The notes beneath the pieces were generated by a model, which was not told where the DNA came from, made no database searches, and worked only from the letters and a program-made list of their open reading frames with translations. From an uncultured Ruminococcus sp. (lineage in GTDB: Bacteria > Bacillota > Clostridia > Oscillospirales > Ruminococcaceae), in NCBI GenBank assembly GCA_900540005.1, contig UQEM01000089.1:1-10267 (forward strand): a stretch of DNA of 10,267 nucleotides. The letters run 5' to 3'. The translations under genes were made by a program, and so were the position numbers. Shown one piece after another: positions 6,079 through 10,267 of the stretch (within the stretch, counting starts at the first letter, position 1; each line of letters opens with the position of its first letter).

Positions 6079-6690
6079 ATGCGAGTATATGATCATTTCC
6101 CAAATCCTGATTGCAAAGGCTATACGATCCTCAATGTCCACGGCTATCACGGCAGTCCGAAAAACAGTGCTTACACAGCACTGCATGAGATCGGATGTGA
6201 ATACATAATTTCACCATCTATTGATTATGACAGTGAGGAGCCAAGCAACATTATTGGTACGCTCAATATGCTCCGTGTGCAGTACAAAGCGGATATGATC
6301 GTTGGCACAAATCTGGGGGGATTCTATGCGGCTGTGCTGTCTGCACGTCATGACCTGTCGGCAATGCTTGTCAATCCGTGCCTGACACCATTTTTTCTGG
6401 ATATACTGTCTAAATTTAAAACTCGTCCGCTTGTGAAGCTTTTCGGTGAACTGGCAACGATAGACTCTGCCAATGTGAGCTGCATTGTTGGAGATGATGA
6501 TGAGGTACTCGGCAATCACGCATTTACAGAGAAGTTGCTTGGCAATTCACGCTTTCGCAGAATCGATGGCGGAAAGCATTCAGGCGCTACACTCCCACTA
6601 AAAGAATTTTTCACGGAAATGCTCGATTATTACACGAATACGCTGCCATTGATAGATGCCGCTCCGAGCATCTCGCCTGATATATTATAA
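6079..6690 (+). CDS. YqiA-like alpha/beta hydrolase fold protein with Ser-to-Asn nucleophile change
   Basis: A 203-residue single-domain protein of the YqiA/UPF0227 esterase type. HGYHGS (20-25) is the oxyanion-side loop after the first strand. The nucleophile elbow, usually GSSLGG, here reads GTNLGG, so the expected Ser is Asn78 (codon at 6310-6312). The following FYAAVLS and LVNPC segments are as in the family. The acid-bearing GDDDEVLG (138-145) and the catalytic His region GGKHSG (His167) are retained. Only the nucleophile is lost, so it may be inactive as an esterase or may have a binding or regulatory role. A sequencing error is possible, since a single AGT-to-AAT change would explain it. 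The ATG at 6079 is chosen because GGAGG (6068-6072) lies six bases upstream; an earlier in-frame ATG at 6052 has no such site. It is 48 bases after the ADP-ribosylglycohydrolase. Confidence 0.8.
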   Translation: MRVYDHFPNPDCKGYTILNVHGYHGSPKNSAYTALHEIGCEYIISPSIDYDSEEPSNIIGTLNMLRVQYKADMIVGTNLGGFYAAVLSARHDLSAMLVNPCLTPFFLDILSKFKTRPLVKLFGELATIDSANVSCIVGDDDEVLGNHAFTEKLLGNSRFRRIDGGKHSGATLPLKEFFTEMLDYYTNTLPLIDAAPSISPDIL

Positions 6691-6758
6691 GAGTATAGCG
6701 GTTACGGCACAGGTCATCCTGTTAACACGTTAAAGAACAACTGATAGGAGGTCAAACT

Positions 6759-7790
6759 ATGTCCGATAACAAAAATGGCAGCAAATACACATTCGACAGC
6801 TTTGCAGTTACCGATGCAAACCGCACAGCATTTGAGAAAGCAAAGCAGTTTGCCGAAAATGTGGATTCCAAGTCACTTGCAATATTTGGCGGCACAGCAA
6901 CCGGAAAGACGCATCTGCTCTATTCTGTAAAAAATGCCATAAAACAGAATAATCCCGAATTAACTGTTATCCTCACAACAACGGCTGATATAGTATCAAC
7001 TCTAAAAAAAATTATCAGCAACGGCGGTACAGCAGAGCAGTTCCGTGAGAAGTATTTGCAGGCGGATGTCCTATTAGTTGACGATATTCAGGAACTTGCC
7101 GGTAAGGAAGCTATCCAGAATGAGCTGATACTGATATTCAATTCGTTCTATGAGTCGGGAAAGCGTTTCATGATGACTTCTTCTCAGAAGGAAGCAGGAT
7201 ACGGAATTCAGAACAGACTGGTTATTCGTGAGTTCTGGGGAGATTTTGCAGTCATTACACGGGCGTATATTCATACGAAATTTGAGTTAGATCCGGAACG
7301 GGAAGAGAAACGCTCCGCATTGCTGAAGGAATCAGAACGATTATACTGGAATTTAGCACATGACAAGGAATTCAGCATTGAATCATTCAAATCATATTTC
7401 AAAAATGTCTGGACATATTTCAGCCAGTATATCGGACTTTTCGATATTGACCGTGAAGACACTAAAATTATCTGCTATCTCAACCGCATTGATACTGTAT
7501 TGCACTGTAAATTGCTGTCTAATATCGAAGTATGGGAGCAAAACGCCTGCATTCTGTTCTTTAAAGGGCTGATCTATACGCTTTCTTCGTATGATATCAT
7601 AATGTATGAAGAAGGATTCTATGGTAATGGTATCCTGTTCATACCGCTACCGCATCATGCAGGAACATCAGATTGTCTTGAGATTGAGATAGACGAGTTT
7701 GATAATTGGTTCAACAGATACTGCGAAGGATATAAACGTACTCGCACCGGAAAGAGAATATCAAAGATACATTGGCGTTTAGATTTGTGA
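6759..7790 (+). CDS. DnaA-like AAA+ ATPase lacking DnaA domain IV
   Basis: A 343-residue protein whose first 165 residues follow DnaA domain III. They contain the entry motif YTFDSF-V-DANR (10-21), Walker A GGTATGKTHLL (44-54), Walker B VLLVDDIQ (104-111), sensor I near MMTSS (138-142), and a segment RLVIREFWG (153-161) at the place of the arginine-finger motif of DnaA. The rest, about 190-343, has no DnaA duplex-binding helix-turn-helix or its signature. It is instead rich in aromatic residues and unrecognised. By analogy with Hda and DnaC/IstB loaders, it may act on DNA or on another AAA+ protein. AGGAGGT (6746-6752) supports the start. A short inverted repeat, TTAAC-AC-GTTAA (6722-6733), precedes it. 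The next gene begins 12 bases after the stop, so the two are probably translated together. Confidence 0.85.
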   Translation: MSDNKNGSKYTFDSFAVTDANRTAFEKAKQFAENVDSKSLAIFGGTATGKTHLLYSVKNAIKQNNPELTVILTTTADIVSTLKKIISNGGTAEQFREKYLQADVLLVDDIQELAGKEAIQNELILIFNSFYESGKRFMMTSSQKEAGYGIQNRLVIREFWGDFAVITRAYIHTKFELDPEREEKRSALLKESERLYWNLAHDKEFSIESFKSYFKNVWTYFSQYIGLFDIDREDTKIICYLNRIDTVLHCKLLSNIEVWEQNACILFFKGLIYTLSSYDIIMYEEGFYGNGILFIPLPHHAGTSDCLEIEIDEFDNWFNRYCEGYKRTRTGKRISKIHWRLDL

Positions 7791-7802
7791 TCGGAGGTAT
7801 TG

Positions 7803-8510
7803 ATGAGAGTATCTGTATATTCAAGAAAAGCAATCGAGTCCATTATTGCCGACGGTAAATTTCCTGAGAATACCGCTGTTATAAGCTTTTGTGACCCGGA
7901 GCTGAAGCATATCGACAAGGACTATTCCCGTGTCGATTACAGCAGTGCCTGTGATGATGTGTTCTATTGCGAAGTCGATGACCTCGACCTCGACTATCTG
8001 CCGGAAAAGGGATATACCTACGATAGCTTCTTCCCCGAAGCGCCGGATCTTGCAGAGTATATCAACAAAGCATTCCGTGACGGCAAGAATATCATCTGTC
8101 AGTGTGAATACGGTCAAAGCAGAAGTGCAGGCTGTGCAGCGGCGATTTTGGAGCATTTTTACCGCCGTGGTATAGAAATATTTGCGGATTACAAGTATTA
8201 CCCGAATCAAGTCGTGTATCACAAGGTTTTTTATGCGCTGGAAGCGGCGGCATTTCAGCCGACAGAGTATCTTCAGCGTGTACACGATTATGCCGGCACA
8301 AAATTCCCGTTTGACAGAAACGCAATCGAGGGAAGCCTGAACAGACTGCCGCAGACCAAAAGAGACATTTTGTATATGTATCTGTGGGAGAGACAGTCAA
8401 TGGCTTTCATTGCCAGAGTGGTTGGATTCGAGAATTTAAGAATCGAACAGATTTTATCGGTATGCCATAGAAGTCTTGCACATTATATTGCAGGCAGCAT
8501 GAGAAGATAA
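7803..8510 (+). CDS. Tyrosine-phosphatase-like protein with sigma-region-4-like C-terminus
   Basis: A 235-residue protein with two parts. Residues 1-150 resemble a cysteine-dependent protein phosphatase of the dual-specificity type: the P-loop CEYGQSR (101-107) has the C-x5-R signature, followed by SAGCAAAI. Asp in the loop at 79-84 could be the general acid. Residues about 178-230 look like sigma-70 region 4, with LPQTKRDIL, then SMAFIARVVGF and a recognition-like helix ending CHRSLAHYI. This implies DNA binding or protein interaction. The ATG at 7803 is preferred over the TTG at 7800 because GGAGG (7793-7797) lies five bases from it. The gene is last in the operon and its terminator starts 18 bases after the stop. 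Phosphatase activity and substrate are inferred. It could instead act on RNA or nucleotides, as some C-x5-R enzymes do. Confidence 0.82.
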   Translation: MRVSVYSRKAIESIIADGKFPENTAVISFCDPELKHIDKDYSRVDYSSACDDVFYCEVDDLDLDYLPEKGYTYDSFFPEAPDLAEYINKAFRDGKNIICQCEYGQSRSAGCAAAILEHFYRRGIEIFADYKYYPNQVVYHKVFYALEAAAFQPTEYLQRVHDYAGTKFPFDRNAIEGSLNRLPQTKRDILYMYLWERQSMAFIARVVGFENLRIEQILSVCHRSLAHYIAGSMRR

Positions 8511-8528
8511 TTTATCACAAAAAAGAAT

Positions 8529-8565
8529 CAGAGCATTGTCAATTTTCGGCAATGCTCTGTTTTTT
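8529..8565. terminator. Bidirectional intrinsic terminator
   Basis: CAGAGCATTG (8529-8538) pairs perfectly with CAATGCTCTG (8550-8559), followed by six T (8560-8565). On the other side a run of A (8519-8524) gives a T-run on the minus strand. It ends both the plus-strand operon and the minus-strand small gene that converge on it. Confidence 0.85.
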
Positions 8566-8567
8566 GA

Positions 8568-8780
8568 TTACTCGTCCTCGTCGCTGCACTCGACAAGCCC
8601 GTGGAGTAGCTGAATGTATACGCATTCTGCTCGGTCACGTTCCTCGCCGTCCGTAGACATCATCATTTCAAGGAAATATGCCTTAGCTTCTTCGTAGTCT
8701 GTCCAGACCTCATGCCTGCCGTTGCATACGGTAATGACCGTCTGACTTTTGGGCATTGCCAATTCTGGTGTTTTCAACAT
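8568..8780 (-). CDS. Small conserved mobile-element protein, 70 aa
   Basis: A 70-residue acidic protein with the core MPKSQTVITVCNGRHEVW and the tail SDEDE. I recall similar short proteins in clostridial integrative elements close to relaxase genes; their role is unknown. The start is the ATG at 8780-8778, eight bases after GGAGG (8793-8789, minus strand); upstream in-frame codons overlap the ribosome-binding site. A minus-strand promoter lies at 8841-8813. It ends just before the shared terminator. It lies downstream of the relaxase fragment, in the same direction, which fits a mobilisable element. Confidence 0.75.
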   Translation of the reverse strand: MLKTPELAMPKSQTVITVCNGRHEVWTDYEEAKAYFLEMMMSTDGEERDRAECVYIQLLHGLVECSDEDE

Positions 8781-8812
8781 AGCTGTTTCCTCCAAAACAT
8801 TATTGTAGATAC

Positions 8813-8841
8813 AGTATATACCATAATAAAGCAGGAGTCCA
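8813..8841 (-). promoter_or_regulatory. Promoter of the small minus-strand gene
   Basis: On the minus strand, TGGACT (8841-8836) and TATACT (8818-8813) are exactly 17 bases apart. The expected start is about 15 bases before the ribosome-binding site. The rest of the gap (8842-8916) shows only a weak hairpin, GAATT/AATTC, and no terminator I can defend for the relaxase. Confidence 0.45.
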
Positions 8842-8916
8842 GCCTATCAGGGGAATTGTAATAATTCTTGTGCAGGGCGCAGCAAAAAGAGGAAAATCCC
8901 GGTGCATTGCGCTATA

Positions 8917-9435
8917 TCATTCAAGCTCTGAATTGCGTCTGTTCCTGCCCTGCCTGCGTTCTCGGCTCTGTTCAACGGCACGGCGGTTTTGCTGCCCCGT
9001 AATGTGCTTCCTGATCTCACGGCTGTATTTGCCCATAACCGCTTCTACTTCAAGCAAATGGTTATACTCCTGAGCCATTGCGTTAAATCTCAGCTTCATG
9101 TCATTACTGCGGTCGGTGAGTTGCTTCACTGTCGGAGCTTTATCGTCCTGCTTGTAAGGCTCGATATTCTCCCAGATGTAGCTGTTTGTCTGCTCATAGT
9201 CATCAATAGCGGCAGCATTTTTCTTCCTGAAACGGCTCTGTTTGAATCCTGTCAGCCCCTTATACTCCTTGTATGTATCAGACAGCTCTTTCAGGTGGTT
9301 GATCTTTGCGATAAGCTCATCAATGGCAAGTATCTGTGATTTCAGCTTGCCGAGTTTTTTACCGAGTTCTTCACGCTTGGTCCAGCCCGTAACGCTGAGA
9401 GCGTTGTACTCCGCAAGCGAATGAATACGGTTATG
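8917..9435 (-). CDS. MobA/MobL-type relaxase, C-terminal fragment
   Basis: The minus frame is open from 9435 to the stop at 8919-8917, about 172 residues. It is highly charged and helical, ending in an Arg-rich tail (QSRERRQGRNRR). Segments such as SLAEYNAL, a GWTKREELGKKLGKLK helix, LKELSDTYKEYK and QLTDRSNDMK fit the coiled-coil C-terminus of MobA/MobL relaxases, which nick DNA at oriT and pilot the strand during transfer. The catalytic N-terminus with its Tyr and His motifs is absent: the frame meets a TAA at 9438-9436, exactly where the plus-strand recombinase begins. No start codon or ribosome-binding site is visible at the break, so this is a fragment, not a small complete gene. The assignment rests on the C-terminal pattern only. 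Confidence 0.65.
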   Translation of the reverse strand, partial: HNRIHSLAEYNALSVTGWTKREELGKKLGKLKSQILAIDELIAKINHLKELSDTYKEYKGLTGFKQSRFRKKNAAAIDDYEQTNSYIWENIEPYKQDDKAPTVKQLTDRSNDMKLRFNAMAQEYNHLLEVEAVMGKYSREIRKHITGQQNRRAVEQSRERRQGRNRRNSELE

Positions 9436-9437
9436 TT
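9423..9437. other. Head-to-head junction of two truncated genes
   Basis: Relaxase-like residues on the minus strand continue to about 9435, and recombinase-like residues on the plus strand (YGYVK) begin at about 9426. The two homologies overlap by roughly ten bases, and both genes lack their N-terminal parts here. This marks a breakpoint, either biological or artificial. Confidence 0.55.
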
Positions 9438-10241
9438 AAGAGCGATGATGAAATGCGTACTCCGGTCATTGATCCTTATGCCGCAGGCATCGTCCGCCGT
9501 ATCTTTGAAATGAGAGCAGCGGGAGTCAAGCCTATACAGATCGCAACAACGCTGAATGAAGAAGGAGTGCTGACACTGTTTGACTATTATTACAAGCGTA
9601 TCGGCAAGCCGAATCCCTACAACCACTCACATCTGTGGAGTGGCAGAAATCTCGAAAATATCCTGAAAAACCCGATATACATCGGGACGCTCGCTCAGCT
9701 CCGAACAACGACAGTGAGCTATAAAAATCATCAGCGTATCGATCGTGATGAATCGGAATGGGCGGTCATAGAAAACAACCATGAAGCGATAATTTCAAAG
9801 GAGCTCTGGGATAAGATCGAAAAGTCTGTCAGCAGAGGAAAGCGTGACAAAAAGGGAGAACTTAGTCCTCTGTCAGGATTGCTTTTCTGTGACGGCTGCG
9901 GCTGGAAAATGCGGAAAGCAAGCACAGGTGGCGGCGGATATATCTGCGGATACCACAACCGCTTCGGCAAAAACTATTGCTCCACGCATTACATAAATCG
10001 TGAGCTTATAGAGGGTATTATTCTTGCAGATATACAAGAAATGTGCGAGCTTGCCAAAGACGAAAAGGGTGCAACAGCAGAATTTCTCAGACGAAAAAGA
10101 GCGTATATTGACGTTCAGAGCATTTCCGATACCAAGCGTATGAAGACAGTCGGCAGCCGTCTTGCGGAGCTTGACAAGCTCATTCAGAGCGTGTATGAGG
10201 ATAAGGTCGCAGGCAGGATCGAACCTGATATGGCTTTTGAT
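9426..10241 (+). CDS. Large serine recombinase, partial (middle and C-terminal part)
   Basis: The frame is open through the junction, and recognisable protein starts at YGYVKSDDE, then VIDPYAAGIVRRIFEM, the opening of the recombinase domain of large serine recombinases. NPIYIGTLAQLR and later LSGLLFCDGCGWKM follow. The zinc ribbon has Cys in FCDGCG, YICGYH and NYCSTH. The start of a coiled-coil region (RLAELDKLI) is present. These enzymes cut and rejoin attachment sites to move integrative elements. The N-terminal catalytic domain with its nucleophile Ser is missing at the junction, and the C-terminus is cut by the adapter. The ATG at 9453 is an internal Met, with no ribosome-binding site. 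The final six residues of the apparent ORF (LSLIHI) are translated adapter and do not belong to the protein. Confidence 0.88.
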
Positions 10242-10267
10242 CTGTCTCTTATACACATCTGACGCTG
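10242..10267. other. Nextera transposase adapter (sequencing artefact)
   Basis: CTGTCTCTTATACACATCT (10242-10260) is the 19-base Tn5 mosaic end in the orientation seen at read ends, followed by GACGCTG, the start of a Nextera adapter arm. It is untrimmed library sequence and creates the false stop of the recombinase ORF. Confidence 0.97.

Noticed and set aside
8989..9339. Plus-strand 116-codon hydrophobic ORF opposite the relaxase fragment
   Set aside because: The minus strand has the better coding pattern (charged helical protein, conserved relaxase-like segments); this ORF has no start signals.
9453..10262. Complete 269-aa recombinase starting at 9453
   Set aside because: The ATG is internal to the recombinase domain with no ribosome-binding site, the homology extends upstream to about 9426, and the C-terminus is adapter sequence.
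1..10267. CRISPR arrays, tRNA, rRNA
   Set aside because: No regularly spaced direct repeats, no tRNA cloverleaf and no rRNA stretches were seen on either strand.

Overview
The window looks like an accessory region of a gut or rumen Firmicute, most likely a Ruminococcus-type clostridium. This is inferred from AGGAGG ribosome-binding sites six to eight bases before nearly every start, TATAAT promoters with 17-bp spacers, moderate GC, and resemblance of several proteins to clostridial families. The last 26 bases (10242-10267) are Nextera transposase adapter, not genome, so the natural sequence ends at 10241.

Left end (1-286): no protein gene is supported. It holds several strong hairpins followed by an intrinsic terminator (175-215), which could be the 3' part of a structured RNA. 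A promoter (224-252) then leads into a WYL-domain transcriptional regulator (287-1345).

Left block (1346-3918): four genes of mostly unknown role follow: a 422-aa acidic protein with apparent internal repeats, a 70-aa Cys-rich protein, a 53-aa small protein, and a DIP1984/septicolysin-like protein. Three related promoter boxes (1358-1386, 3131-3159, 3337-3365) punctuate this block and look like copies of one regulated promoter. The WYL protein is the obvious candidate regulator, but that is inference. The gap at 3919-4172 contains a 147-base element closed by a perfect 14-bp inverted repeat with two internal hairpins; it could be a leader RNA or a MITE-like insertion.

Central operon (4173-8510): five co-directional genes lie at short spacing and end at a strong terminator (8529-8565). 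They encode a HhH DNA-glycosylase-like protein, an ADP-ribosylglycohydrolase, a YqiA-like alpha/beta hydrolase whose nucleophile Ser is Asn, a DnaA-like AAA+ ATPase without a recognisable DnaA DNA-binding domain, and a tyrosine-phosphatase-like protein with a sigma-region-4-like tail. Together they suggest a DNA-related process coupled to removal of ADP-ribose and phosphate marks. The WYL gene upstream, the mobile genes downstream and the unusual domain mix make this the best candidate for an undescribed defence or stress system. No effector is proven.

Right end (8568-10241): mobile-element genes. On the minus strand are a 70-aa small protein and the C-terminal part of a MobA/MobL-type relaxase; on the plus strand is the C-terminal part of a large serine recombinase. 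The relaxase and recombinase fragments abut head to head at about 9423-9437, each lacking its catalytic N-terminus. This is either a real rearrangement or an assembly/amplification chimera, and the adapter at the contig end makes the second explanation serious.
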